Below, piece after piece: positions 29,657-42,130 of a stretch of DNA of 64,000 bases. The stretch lies in contig LSRY02000038.1 in NCBI GenBank assembly GCA_001643675.2, positions 126,501 to 190,500 of the forward strand, written 5' to 3'. The notes beneath the pieces were generated by a model. It searched no databases. It saw only the letters and a list, made by a program, of their open reading frames with translations, and was not told the DNA's origin. This stretch comes from Monocercomonoides exilis. Taxonomy: Eukaryota > Preaxostyla > Oxymonadida > Polymastigidae. The position numbers and the translations under genes are program-made. Each line of letters begins with the position of its first letter. Position 1 is the stretch's first letter.

Positions 29657-32600
29657 TCACTCATAGAATGTCATCGACTCCTCATTGTGCTGTGACAGCG
29701 ACAGCCTGTTCGAATACTCGTCCACTTTCTTCCACCTCTCCTTCGCCCTCCTGTTCTTCCTCCCCCTCCGCACCAGCAGGCAGCACATCACAAAGAATAT
29801 CACCACCACCACCAGCACCGACATCGATATCCCCAGCACAAGCGACAGAATCTTCGAGTTCCCTTCTGTCTTCACCCCATCCACCGTTATCGTGATGGGC
29901 GTATCGGCCCAGCTCCTCCCGCCATCACACGACACACGACAGCTCAAATTCAAAGGAATCGCTTTGCCTTCATTGATCTCCCCAATATCCACATCCCCAT
30001 CTGTTCTAAGTGACAGCTCGCTGGATGTGCTGATGTATTTGAAGGGAGTTAGCCCCACCGTCACACAGGGACTGCTCACATCTGCCTCGTCTCCTCTCCT
30101 GATCTCGAGGATGGGGTTGTATGGGGAAATCCCCCTGCCGCTGAAGATCAGCTGGTTCACCACAGGAAACGACTGCGCCTTTGTGGAGGTGACTTCGGCG
30201 TGCACGCCTGTTGGGGGTGGGTAGGAGCAAGGGGTGGTGTCGTTGTCCAGAGGGAGGAGGAGTGAGACGCAGTCGGAGTCACAGAAGAGACGGGGCTCAA
30301 TAGCATTGGAGAGGAAGAGAGAGGGAGAAGAAGAAGAAGAAAGAGAAGAGGAAGAAGAAAGAGAAGAAGAAAGAGAAGAAGAAGAAGTCAGATGAGATTG
30401 GTAAGGAAAGCGATGTAATGATTGAGAAGACGTATCATTCAAATAGAACTGAAATTCTTCTCCTTCTCTTTCTCCCTCTCTTTCTCCCTCTCTTTCTCTT
30501 TCTCTTCCTCCTTCTCTTTCTCCTTCTCCTCCTCCTCCTCTCCTCCCCGCCCCATTCCACATCGCGCTAAACCCGTTCGTCTTCTTGTCGATCTTCAGAT
30601 ACGAATTGTCACACGATGCCTCCAAATTGACTGAGGCGTCTAGCAATTTGTGTGTGTTGCCAAAGAAAAAGGAGTTTTTGACCACGACATACGCCCCGAC
30701 TTCAACCAGCATGGCTCCGTTGTTGTTGGAGGAGAAGGAGGAATCGTTGATGAACGTCTTCCACGGGTAGCTGGGGAGGTCATTGGAAAGAGAGGAAGAA
30801 GAAGAGGAGGGAGAGGAAGAAAATGAAGAAGAAGAGAAAGATGATGAATCTTTATTAATATAAACATTTGCATTTACACCATCATCATCTTCTTCTTCTT
30901 TATCTCCTTCTTTTCCCTTCCTTTCTATTATTCTTCCTTCTCTTCCATTTCTTCTTCTTCCTCTCTCATTCATTCTGTCTGTCTCATTTGCTCTCAGCTC
31001 AGCTGGCCCTGTGATGGCAATGGCTCCTCCACAGACAGCTGTGACGATATCTGGTGATGAGAGAGAGTGGGAAGAAGAAGAAGAAGAGGAAGAAAGAGAA
31101 GAAGAAGGAGGAGAAGGAGGAGAAGGAGAGGAAGATAATGAATGAGAAGATGTTGATGAAGAAGAAGAAGATAACATAAATTCTTCATCACTATATTGAT
31201 GATGACAACGAGAATGTTTTGGATATTCCATAATCCATTCATATGCCGCTGTTATGTTCTTCCTGGTTAGTTCTGCTAATTCTGCTCTTTCTCTCTCTCG
31301 GATGATGCTCCTATGAGATGAAATGGAAGAAGAAGAAGAAGAAGAAGAGGAAGAGGAGGAAGAAGAAGAAGAAGAAGAAGAAGAAGAAAGAGAAGAAGAA
31401 GAAGAAGCAGAAAAAGCTCCTTCCATTTGCCCACATTTGTTTCCAGAGAACATTGTGCTCTGAAACACCACATTGTACTCAACCAAGCCATTTTTAATGA
31501 ATTTTTCATAATTTCTGTAATTTTCATTGAAATTGCTGTGAGTTCCAATGATTTCTTCATTTATCATCACTTTTCTGTCTAATTTAACATTATTTTGCAT
31601 GTTTTCATCTTCTTTTTCATTCAAAATGTGTTCTCTTTTGTTCATTTCTTTCTTCTTTTTTTGGTATTTTTCTTCGCCAAACTTCGAAATAAGTGCTTTT
31701 TCTACTGCATTTTTGAACGTATTTGGCTTTTGTCTGTTTTCAATGGAATTTTCATGCTTCAATGAAGAAGAAGAAGAAGAAGAAGTTGATGATGATGATG
31801 AAAGAATTTCATTTCCTTTTCTTTCCTCTTCTTCCTTCTCCTTCTCCTCTTCTTCCTCTTTCTCCTTCACCCTTCCATTTACCTCTTCCTCTTCCTTCTC
31901 CTTCTCCTTCTCCTCCTTCTTCCTCTTAATAATCCTCACCCCTGCCCCTTTTCCCGTGGCTGTATTCGTCACATACCCTCCCGTTATATTCAGTCTAAAA
32001 TCAGTTCTTTCATCCCCCATGTCCACATACACCCCTCCTCCTTCTTCGGCACTGCACCTCTGCGACACATGGGAGAGGACAAAGGAGACAAACGAGGCTG
32101 AGAAGTAAAGATGACATTGATACATTTATGTATAAGGGAGAAATAAATATGAATATATGTATAAGAGAGAGAGAAAGAGAAAGAGAGAAAGAGAGAAAGA
32201 GAGAAAGAGAGAAAGAGAGAAAGAGAGAAAGAGAGAAAGAGAAAGAAATAAAAGAATAGAATAGAATGAATAATATGGAAAGAATAATGATGATAAATAA
32301 AATAAAATAAAAATATTTAAAAATTAAATAAAATAAAATAATAGAAAATTCAATCAAATAAACATTTTCTTCACATCCTCCTCCCCCTCCTCTCCCCCCT
32401 CAACACACCCGAATCCCCTTCCTCCTCCTCCTTCGCATCCCCATCGCTTGTCAATATGCACAACCCTCCTCCTTTCTTCTTCGCAGTGCAATCTTCGAAT
32501 GTAGTCCCTGTTGTGATGACACACTCCAATCCATCCAAACTCTCTCTGCCAGCCACATTCGGGGCAACAATACAGACACCCCCGCCATCTCCTGCCTGCG

Positions 32601-34510
32601 CCTCACACATCTTGAACTTCACTTCACATATCCGGATGGAAAAACTGTTGGAATTGGAAAGTGAATGAGAGGAAGAATGAAATGGAGAAGAGGAAGAGGA
32701 ATATGAACGTGAATTTAGAGAAGGCATAGAAATAATGGACCCTTCTTTTAATTCAGAATTCATCTTCCTCCTCCTCCTCTCTTCTTCTTCCTCTTCCATC
32801 ACCATCTTCTTCTGTGCCTGTGTCTTCCCCACACACTCCACGTGTATTGCTCCTCCGCTCCCTGCCTTGCACATCATAAACGACGACCCATTCACCTTCA
32901 CTGCATCCACATTTCTGATTCTGAATATCCCTCCTTTGCTGTCTGAATACGACAGGTAGTAGCTCGAGAACGTGGTGGATGATCCTTCAGTGAGCGCATC
33001 CACCACAGCCTCAGCACAGTTCTCTACACACACAGCACAGCAGCCATCCATCAATGCGCTGTCATTCGCTGCATTCACCATCATCATGATGCCATTCATC
33101 TGGAAACACACATCCTGTTCTCCCTTGTTGTCTGCTGAGCATGTGAAGTACACCCCCATCCCTTCTCCATCCCCCTGGCACTGCTGATACGTCCCCCCAT
33201 TCAGCACCAGCGGACGCAGGGCACAAACACACCCTCCCCTCTCAGCACAGAAGATGCTGCTGAACGTCGCATACGCCAACGTCACCACTTTCAGCTCAGT
33301 CGAAAGAGGCTCCTGTTTCTTGTCGCTGAGTCTGTAGTTGGGAAAGAAGAGACACCCGCCTTCTTTCTTCGCTTTGCAGCCAGAAAAAGTGAGTGATTCA
33401 TTCACTGTGACTGCGCCAATCGTCACATCCAGCACAATCAACGACCCATTCATCGCATGGCAGTGGTCAAAAGACGCAAAACAAAGAGTTAATTGCTCCA
33501 CCTCCTCCAGCCACAACACAGCTGAGCGACTGCTGCTGCTCCATTGCTGGAAGACAGCCCCGTCTGACAGATATTCCACCTCGTCCTCATCGTCCTCTGG
33601 CTCATAGTCAACAATGCTCACCTCACTGACCCCTTTCACACACACCACAGAGGAGAGGCAGGAGGAGGTTGGGTCGTCGGTTGCAAACTCCCTCAAGGAA
33701 TACTCACGAGACGGTTGGAAACCAGTCAGCGTCGTCTTCTTGAGGTTAAGCGCCGTGGCCGCATTCAGAACATTTGGTTTGCTAAAGGAATTATTTTTGA
33801 CATGCATGTCAAATTTTTTGTTATCGCTTTCAATGAATTTTTCTCTTTTCTCTTTCTCTTCTCCTTCTCCTTCTCCTTCTCCCTCATTCATTCTGCCAGC
33901 CACCACACTCCCTGCATTCCAATACACCGCCCTTCCTTCCTCTTTCGCATGCACCTGACTGATCAAACAATCATCTATCTCTACCATCGCTGCATATTCT
34001 CCCACATACAAAAATCCCCCTTGTGCCTCTGTCTGCGTGTTGGTGACTTCGGAGTGCTTAAATAGGAATTGCGAAACATTCTCGAGAAATATTCCTGCGC
34101 CTTTGGACTTTGTGTGGTGGTTGGAGAGGATTGTGGGCTTGCGGGGGTCATCTGATTGATTGGGAAGAGGAGAGGAGGAGGAAGACAATGAAGAAGAAGA
34201 AGAGAAGGAAGAAGAAGTAGAAGAAGAAGATGAAGAAGATGATGATGAATGTTTCGAAGAACTCGAAAGATGTGACAAATTATCTGATGACATGTGTGAA
34301 GTGGATTTTGGATGAGAAGAGGAGGAGGAGGAAGAAGAAGAAGAAATTGAATTTTGATGAAGGTGGAGAGAGGAAAGAGAATTGAGAGTGGAAGTGTCCC
34401 ACCAGGTGAATGTGCAGGTGGGTGTGTTGGAAAGCGAAATGAGAGAAGAATTGCTGAGAGGAAGAGAATTAGAATAGGAATGAGAGGAAGAGGAAGAGGA
34501 AGAAGATTGA

Positions 34511-34606
<96 letters not shown>

Positions 34607-35955
34607 GATGTTGATGGAGTTGTGCTGTCGTGACCACCACTGAATGTGCTGGCAGAGACGAGCAACGACTCACATTTGAAGACAGTCAGACAGACACCAA
34701 ATGTCGATGGGGTATCTGCTTCATTCAATTTAATAGATGATGATGAGGATGAAGAAGAAGAAGAAGAAGATGATGATGAGGAGGAGGATGATATTTCATT
34801 TTTGTTTGGAAGAGATAATTTATTTACAGAAGATGAAGACGATGACAATGAAGAAGAAGAAGATAAAGATGACGATGAAATAGGTGTGTATTTGAATGCC
34901 GACTCACTCACAGTTATCACCGTCCCCTTCACTCCCCCAGCCACATAGCAGCACCCAACACAGTCCACACAGCCAGACACCGAAAACGTCGAAAACTCGA
35001 CTTTCAGCTCTTCTGCGCCGACAGCAGTGAATGTGGAGTGCTCATTCATCTGCTTCCCTGTTTGACCAGAGTATGTCCCTGTCTGGCGGAGCTTGCTGTT
35101 CTTCACTGTGACTGCCTTGCACCCACGCACTTTCACTGCGAAGCCGCACTGGCTGGTCACAGAAAGCCCATCAAAGCCGACGGCTGGGCAGTCTTCGAAG
35201 TAGCCGAAGGAGATCTTGGATGTCTGATCGACTGAGGAGATTTTTGTGAAGTTGCTTCTCGAAGCATACACATGGCAGTTATTGTCGCTAAGGGTTTGAA
35301 CAGATGGCTTAAAGTCTTTGTCTATCTTAATCCTTAGAGTCGAAATAGAACTTTCAGTGAAACGAAAAGGAGATGAAAATGCTGAAATTAATCAATTCAA
35401 AAATGTGTGCGAATATTTTCATTAATATTGAATCAAATGTTGAAGTAGACCAAACCCGATGCGTCCAATTCCTGAGTTGTGACGTTTACAATCGACACAT
35501 TTTTGCTATTGGAAACACTAAGAACACCATTGGCTGCAGCTTTTATAATTATATTAGAAATTGTCAATCTAAAATTGCCAATAAGGCAAACAAACATAAA
35601 TATCAAAAAACAACGAAATAAACAATGAAACATACGTATCATCGTTGTTGCATGAAAAAAGAGTTTCTCTGTTATTTGAATCAGAAATTAAGGTAACATT
35701 TGCATTTGAACCTTTTATAGTAAGATTTGTTTTTGAATCGATAGCAATACAATTAAAATTTCTGTAAGTAATATTTGCAGCAAAAATTATTTCTGTATTT
35801 GCTACAGCGTTATTTACTGCATAATGAAGAGTTTTACATGGAAATTGTATTCCTTTTTGAAGGCAATCAGTGTTATTGTTCCCTGTATCTGGTTGAACAT
35901 AAATTGATGCATATAAATACTGTAATAATGAGAGAACAAAAAGAACAGAGGTCAT
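29657..35955 (-). CDS. Pmp-like beta-helix type I membrane protein 3 (four exons)
   Basis: Exons 35955-35636, 35568-35456, 35381-32409 and 32097-29657. Introns of 67 (GTATGT), 74 (GTTTGG) and 311 bp (GTGTGT) keep frame; joined length 5847 nt, 1948 aa, TGA stop. The start at 35955 is chosen because a signal peptide follows (MTSVLFVLSLLQYLYA); an in-frame ATG at 36060 is the alternative. The ectodomain opens with DTGNNNTDCLQKG then PCKTLHYAVNNA, the typical N-terminal block of these proteins, and continues with beta-helix rungs (GGGLCIL, EEGGGVYVDMG). It is interrupted by long Ser runs coded by TCA/TCT repeats. A transmembrane helix lies about 65 residues before the end (LGISMSVLVVVVIFFVMCCL), followed by RRGRKNRRAK. 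No kinase-like segment. Divergent from the RBR ligase gene, 181 bp apart. Confidence 0.8.
34511..34603. repeat. GAT trinucleotide tract (codes for poly-Ser on the minus strand)
   Basis: About 31 near-perfect GAT units, read as TCA serine codons within Pmp-like gene 3. Nearby GAA/GAG runs extend the same Ser-rich low-complexity segment. Confidence 0.9.
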
Positions 35956-36136
35956 GAGACTGCACTTCCCACGGAAAAAAGTGCAGATCACTAAAAGAAA
36001 AATAAATAAATGAATGCAATTTTTCTTTTTCAGATTGCTTGCTGTGCTCTTTTGTTGCATTTTTTGCGCTGTCCGTATTGTCTTTGATGTAATAATTTAT
36101 TGATCGAAAACATAACAAATAAATATTGATTAAAAA

Positions 36137-37840
36137 ATGACCACAAACGAAGGAAATGATGCAAAAGATAATGATCCCGATCTTTTAAACCAAGCTTTGC
36201 TTTTATCTTTAGGAATTAATGAGAAGCCAAAAATCAGTGACGTTCAATTGAAGAAAGATATAAAAGAAATACGTGAACTATTCAACAACATTTCAACTGA
36301 TTTTGTTAAAGAACTCATAATTAACAACTGTGGTAGCCCAAATTATGTTAACATAATTATTGAGCATTTGCTTAGTTTGGATGGGAAATATCCTGCAAAA
36401 GAAGAAGATGAATCTGAAGAGGAGGAAGAACTTCTTCAAGATTCACAATCTTCAATAAATCAAGAACAAAAAAATGAAAAGCCTGAAGCAAAGATCCAAA
36501 TTGTGGATGAGACAGATCCAAAGAAAGAATCAGAGAAATACATTCAAGCAGCTTTCTGTTTTATGAAAAATGAATTTCCTCAGTTTCATCGTCTGCTTCC
36601 AATGGTGATACTCACGAGGAACGAATTTAATTTAAAAACTGCTTGGAAATTTTTGTGGAAATTGCAAAAACAAATGGAAATCGATGATTATAATGAAGAA
36701 TTTGGAGATCAACCATCATCTTCAACGAAGCCTTCAAAACCAAGTGGTTCAACGGACGGTTTCAAAGAAGTACCTGAAGACATAACCCCGGAATTTTTGC
36801 GCAAATGCCGTGTGAAAATTCCATTTCCTCAAACACCACTGCCTGCGACTGTTAAGAGATTCGCAGATGATGTGAAAGCGCTTCGGAAGATGATCGATCG
36901 CAAAAGAGAGAACCGAGCCCGCAGAATCGAAGGCCTCGAGGCGAAAAAAGCGCTGCTGGCGAAGCGGCCGCCACCGAATCCCAAGGCAGCGGAGCTGTGG
37001 TACCTTGTGGAGTGCCCATCGTGCTTCGACGAGGTGGCTGCGGTGGGATGTGTGGAGTGCCCAAAAGGGCATGCCATCTGCCTCTCGTGCTTCAAGCAGG
37101 AGGTGAGGCACCATGTGGGGATCTGCAAGGCAACATTGCGCTGCTTTGCAGACGGAGGCTGCAACGAGACATACACTTTCTCCACTGTCCGGCGCGCGCT
37201 GAATGAGGGAGAGCTGTTTCAGCAGTGGGCGCAGCTGGCGAGTCTGCAGGAGGTGAGGAAGAGCGGAATGAACTGCATATTCTGCCCCTTTTGCCAATAT
37301 CCCGAGGAGAAGCCAGCAAATGTCCCTCTGCCTCCAATCTTCCGCTGCCGGAACCAGCGGTGCGGCAAGCTTATTTGCACTATCTGCAACAAGGAAGCAC
37401 ACAAAGAAGGGGAGAAGTGTCCGAAGATGGTCGAAGAAGAGAACGAGGCATCGCTTATCAGATATGTGCAGATGGCGATTGACGAGCGGTGGATTCGCTA
37501 CTGCCCCAGCTGCCATGTGGCGATTGTGAAGAAGAAAGGGTGCAATCACATTCGGTGCAGTTGCGAGTACAACTTCTGCTGTGTGTGCAGAAAGGGCATT
37601 GATCAGGACAACCCTTCGACTCATTTCGGGCAGCCACCGACGTTCTGCAAGCAGTTTACTGATCAAGATGAGGATGATGAGAGAGAACTGACAGAGGCAG
37701 CGAGAGAAGCAGAGAAAGAGTGGCGGGCGAAGCATCCGGAGTATAAAGGGGAGCCGATTCAGGTGAAGGAGCTGACGCAGATGAGCATTGAGAGGAGAAG
37801 GGCGGAGAATAAGGATGATGAAGAGGAGAGGGGACACTGA
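36137..37840 (+). CDS. RBR (RING-between-RING) E3 ubiquitin ligase, RNF216-like
   Basis: Single-exon gene of 567 aa; the ATG is the first in frame. RBR ligases take ubiquitin from an E2 onto a RING2 cysteine and pass it to the substrate. Near the N-terminus is a UIM-like helix (DLLNQALLLSLG, about 15-26), then a CUE-like helical segment (about 38-80), so the protein probably binds ubiquitin. RING1 begins at Cys293 (CPSCFDE, GHAICLSCF). The IBR lies about 405-430 (CRNQRCGKLICTIC). RING2 has Cys456 and Cys459 (CPSCHVAIVKKKGC) and the catalytic cysteine Cys469 in KGCNHIRCSC, followed by CCVCRKG. The short RING2 spacing recalls RNF216/TRIAD3. The 3' half is much richer in GC than flanking DNA. 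The C-terminal tail is charged. Confidence 0.92.
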   Translation: MTTNEGNDAKDNDPDLLNQALLLSLGINEKPKISDVQLKKDIKEIRELFNNISTDFVKELIINNCGSPNYVNIIIEHLLSLDGKYPAKEEDESEEEEELLQDSQSSINQEQKNEKPEAKIQIVDETDPKKESEKYIQAAFCFMKNEFPQFHRLLPMVILTRNEFNLKTAWKFLWKLQKQMEIDDYNEEFGDQPSSSTKPSKPSGSTDGFKEVPEDITPEFLRKCRVKIPFPQTPLPATVKRFADDVKALRKMIDRKRENRARRIEGLEAKKALLAKRPPPNPKAAELWYLVECPSCFDEVAAVGCVECPKGHAICLSCFKQEVRHHVGICKATLRCFADGGCNETYTFSTVRRALNEGELFQQWAQLASLQEVRKSGMNCIFCPFCQYPEEKPANVPLPPIFRCRNQRCGKLICTICNKEAHKEGEKCPKMVEEENEASLIRYVQMAIDERWIRYCPSCHVAIVKKKGCNHIRCSCEYNFCCVCRKGIDQDNPSTHFGQPPTFCKQFTDQDEDDERELTEAAREAEKEWRAKHPEYKGEPIQVKELTQMSIERRRAENKDDEEERGH

Positions 37841-38295
37841 GAAAGAGAGAGGAAGAGAGAGAGAGAGAGAGAGAGAGAGGAAGAGAAAGGAAGAAGGAAG
37901 GAGAAGAAGAAAGAGAAGGAAGGAATTAGAAAGAGAGGAAGAGATGGATGAGGATGGTGCGTTTAAGAGAAGAGGAAGAAGAAGGAGAAGAATTTCGAGA
38001 GGAAGAGGAAGAAGAAGAAGAAGAAGAAGAAAAAGAAGAGGAAGGTCTCTTTTTTTTCCTTTCTTTTCTTTTTTTAATTTTGAAATAAAGTTGAATGAAA
38101 TCAGAAGTGATGAATTGCAGAATTGTTAGTAATATTGTGCAATTGCAATAGATTCAACTTTGATGATGATGATGATAATGATTGATGCCTCAATTATTAT
38201 TATTATTGTGATTATCATTTTGATAAAGGTATGAAGAAATAATGAAGAAGGAATGAATTCTATGTGAATGTTTGATGTTTTGACATGTTATTCTT

Positions 38296-38360
<65 letters not shown>

Positions 38361-39499
38361 ATTATTTTATTTGACATAATATTCGTTAAAGAATTATGTG
38401 ATAGGCAATATTTCTTTGATTCTTATGGGATTTTTCTTTGTATATACAAATTTATTTATTTGTTTGTTTGTTCATTCTTCTTCAGCTAATAAACTTCAAA
38501 TTCTTCGAAATGATATAAATAAAATTAATAGACATTTCACTTTCTTTCCTTTATTCTATCTCTTCTTAATAGCATTTTATTCTCTTCTTCTTCTTCTTCT
38601 TCTTCTTTATTGGTAGGTTTTGTATTCATCTTATATCATCATCATCATCTTCTTCTTCTTCTACTCCTCCTTCTTCCTCTTCCTCTTCTTCTTCCTCCTC
38701 CTCATTTTCTAATTTCTTTTCTTCGTCTTCTTTTTCGTCTTCTTCTTCAAATGCACTTTGAAAAATTGATGAGGCTAAATAAAAGAGAAAATGATGGAAT
38801 TTGGTGTGGAAAAGAGCATTTCAGTAAAAACTTTCTTTTCTTTTTTCTTTTCTTTATTTCTTCATTCTTTTCTTCTTTCTCTTCTTCTCCCTTCTCCCTT
38901 CTTTTTTCTTTCTTTCTTCTTTTCCTCCTCCTTTCATCATTTATCTTCCCTTTTTTCCTCTTAATGGTCTTAAAAATGAAATGAAAATGTTATTTTTTCC
39001 CCCCTTCATTCAACAAAAGACATTCTTTGAGATATTTTTGATTTTTCTGATGAAAAAAATAAGACCGAAAGATAATTTTTGTTTATAACTTTTTCTTTTT
39101 CTTGATTTTTTGGCACTTGAATCAGTTGTTTTCATTACTGTTTATCAAATGTTTGCTTTTTTTCTTTTTTTTTTCTTCATTTTATATGGCAATTCAATTA
39201 AGCTTTTTGTGTTTTTATTTAAGTGTTGTTTGTGTAACACTGTATTTTTGCTTTCCTTTAACCTCATCTTTATCTTCTAACTTGATGTGAAAAAATAATA
39301 AAAGAAAAATAATAATTATTTTTTTATTTTTTATTTTTATTTAAGATTTATTTTTATAATAATTCTCATGAATATGTTATTAAAAATAAAATTCATAAGC
39401 AACACAAAAACATAATCATTTTCACTTCCCATACCAATTTTTCAGAATCTCCATTATTCTTTTCTTCTTTCACAAACTTTTTGATTTATTTAATAAAAT
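37841..39499. other. Intergenic region with purine and pyrimidine tracts
   Basis: Directly after the RBR stop is a GA-rich tract (37841-38045). A 62-nt poly-T run lies at 38297-38358, and CTT/CTC-rich tracts follow at about 38580-38960. No gene is supported. Confidence 0.8.
38297..38358. repeat. Poly-T run of 62 nt
   Basis: An uninterrupted run of 62 T. Similar pure A runs are at 22347-22388 and 50305-50358. No adjacent target duplication suggests retroposition. Confidence 0.9.
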
Positions 39500-41353
39500 T
39501 TAATGGGTTAATGGAGAAGGCGAAGTGGAAGGAGACAGGACGATCAGCGGGTCGATGGGCGACTTTTGGATTTTCATTGGCTGAGTAAGTGAGCGAGAGG
39601 AGATACGAGAAGAGCGGGAAGAGCGAGTTGAACGGGAGGTACACGAAGAATGGGAAGAAGAAGAAGATGATGATGATGAAGGAGATGAAGGAGTAAAATC
39701 AGGATTGGCTGAAGAAACAGCAGAAGGGGAGGGAGATAAGGGAGAGGAAGGAGAGGAAGGAGAAGAGGCTGTTGAAGGATGAGGAGGACGAGGAGAAGAA
39801 ATATTTTTTGGTTTTTTGGTTTTTGGCTGAGCAGACATTGCATGACGTGAGGGTGGAGTTGACTGAAAGGAGATAAAATGAATAAGGGAGATAATAAAAA
39901 ATGAATAATTTTAGAGAGAAATAAAAATATTTGAAAATATAGATAAGCATTAATTCATTGAAAAATGAGTATGTAAATATGAGGATAAAACAATGAAAAC
40001 ATAATTAATACAAAAATTATAAATTTTTTTTGAAATGGTTCAAAAATAGACAAAAAAAAAAAAAAAGAAAGAAAGAAACCTGAGCAGGGGATCTGTTTGG
40101 GACGAAAGGCAAGTCAGCCAAAAGACTTGTCTTTGAGATGCAAATGGAAGCAGAATGAGGAGTAGGAGAAGGAGAAGAAGATGAGGAGGAGGATATTGTT
40201 GCAGAAGGAATAAGAAGAGAAGAAGAAGTAGATGAGGATGAAGTAGAAGATGTGGATGTAGAGGAAGAAGAAGAAATAGGAGAAGAAGAAGTGGAAGAGG
40301 AAGAAATGGAATTAGAAGGAGAAGCAACAGTAGAAGAAGAGATCGAGGCATTTAAAGAGGAAGAAGAAGGAGAAAGGCAAGAAGAGAATGAGAACATGGA
40401 AGGAGATTCAGATAAAGTTGGAGAGAGAAGAGAAGAAACCTGATTGTTATGTTGAAGCTGAAGCTGAAGTTGATGTTGATTGCGAAGGAGAAGAGAAGAA
40501 GAAGGAGAAGAAATGGAAGAAATGGAAGAGACAGAAGAAGGAGATAATGGAGAAGAAATAGAAGAGGAGGAAGAGGAGGAAGAGGAGGAAGAGGAAGAGG
40601 AGGAAGAAGATAATGTTGATAATGCTAATTGTGGTTGCGAGAGTTCGTTCGTTTCGCAGATGGGAAGAGGATCAACTGAAGTTTGGTGGGGGAAAAAAGC
40701 ATAATCATTCAGAAAAAACAGAACAAACATATGTTAATTAATTGATTAAAGAATTTTTGAAAAATGAGAAATATACAGAAATTTTCAAAAAGATAAGCAA
40801 AAATCAAAAATGAAAGAAATAAAATAAAAATATTTTTAACACACAACATTTGAAATATTAATAAAAAATAATAAAATAAATAAGAATGTTGATTGATTTA
40901 TATTTTTCTTTCTTTGAGCATACTATTTTTCTCTTGCACAGAAGGAGACAAAGCAGTTGCATTGAATGCAACAGGTTTGGTAATCAAAGAAGAAGAGGAA
41001 GAGGAAGAGGAAGAGGAAGAGGATGATGATGATGGAAATGAGGAAGGAAAAGAAGAAGAAGAAGAAGAAAGAATAGCAGTGTGCTTTGTGGAGGTGAGAG
41101 GGCAGAAAAGAGGCAGTTTTCGTTGAGGGCTGAAGGAAGGGGCATCGACACGAAGAGGAAGAAGAGGAAGTTGAGAAAGAAGAGAAGAAGAAGAAGGGAA
41201 AGAAGAAGAATTTGATAGAGAAGAAGAAGAATTTGATGATGAAGATGATGAATCTAATAGAAGAGGAGTAATAACAGAAGAAGAAACAGAAGAAGGAGCA
41301 GAAGAAATGGAACGAGAAGAAGGAGAAGGAGAGGAAGAAGAAGAAGACAACAA

Positions 41354-41407
<54 letters not shown>

Positions 41408-42098
41408 GAGAATTGAAGACTTTGAAAAAAGAGAAGAAAAAGAATGAGGAGAAGAAGAAGCAGAAGAAGGGTAAGAAAGATGAGAAGGAGAAGAAGAGGA
41501 GGAAGAAGAGGAAGAGGAAGAAGAGGAAGAAGAGGAAGAAGAGGAAGAAGAAGAAGAAGATGATGATGATGATGAAAGAGAGAAAGAAGAGAGAGAAAGA
41601 GAAGAGGAAGAAGGAGAAGGAGGAGAAGGAGGAAGAGGAGAAGGAGGAAGAGGAGAAAGAGAATTTAGAGAATTAACAGAAGAAGGACGAAAAGGAGTGG
41701 CAGAAGCAGAAAGAAGAGCAAAAGAAGAAGAAGAAGAAGAAGAGGAGGAGGAGGAAGAAGAAGAAGAAGAAAGAGAAGGAAGAGGAGTCTGAAGAGGAGA
41801 AATCGAAGGAGAGGAAGAGAGAGAAGAAGGAGACAAAGCAAGAGGAAGAGGATGTTGAAGAGAAAACGAGTCATTTATTGTCTTCTGATGGGAAATGTGA
41901 GGGGCAGGAGGAAGAGGAAGAGGAGAAGAAGGAGAAGGAGAAGAAGAAGATGATGATGATGAAGGAGAAGGAGAAGGAGAAGGAGAAGGAGAAGAAGAAG
42001 ATGATGAACAAGAAAGAGGAGGAGGAATATTATGATGAGGAGGAGATGGAATTAATGTGAATGAATCAGAAGAAGAAGAAGAAGAGGAGGAGGAGGAG

Positions 42099-42130
<32 letters not shown>

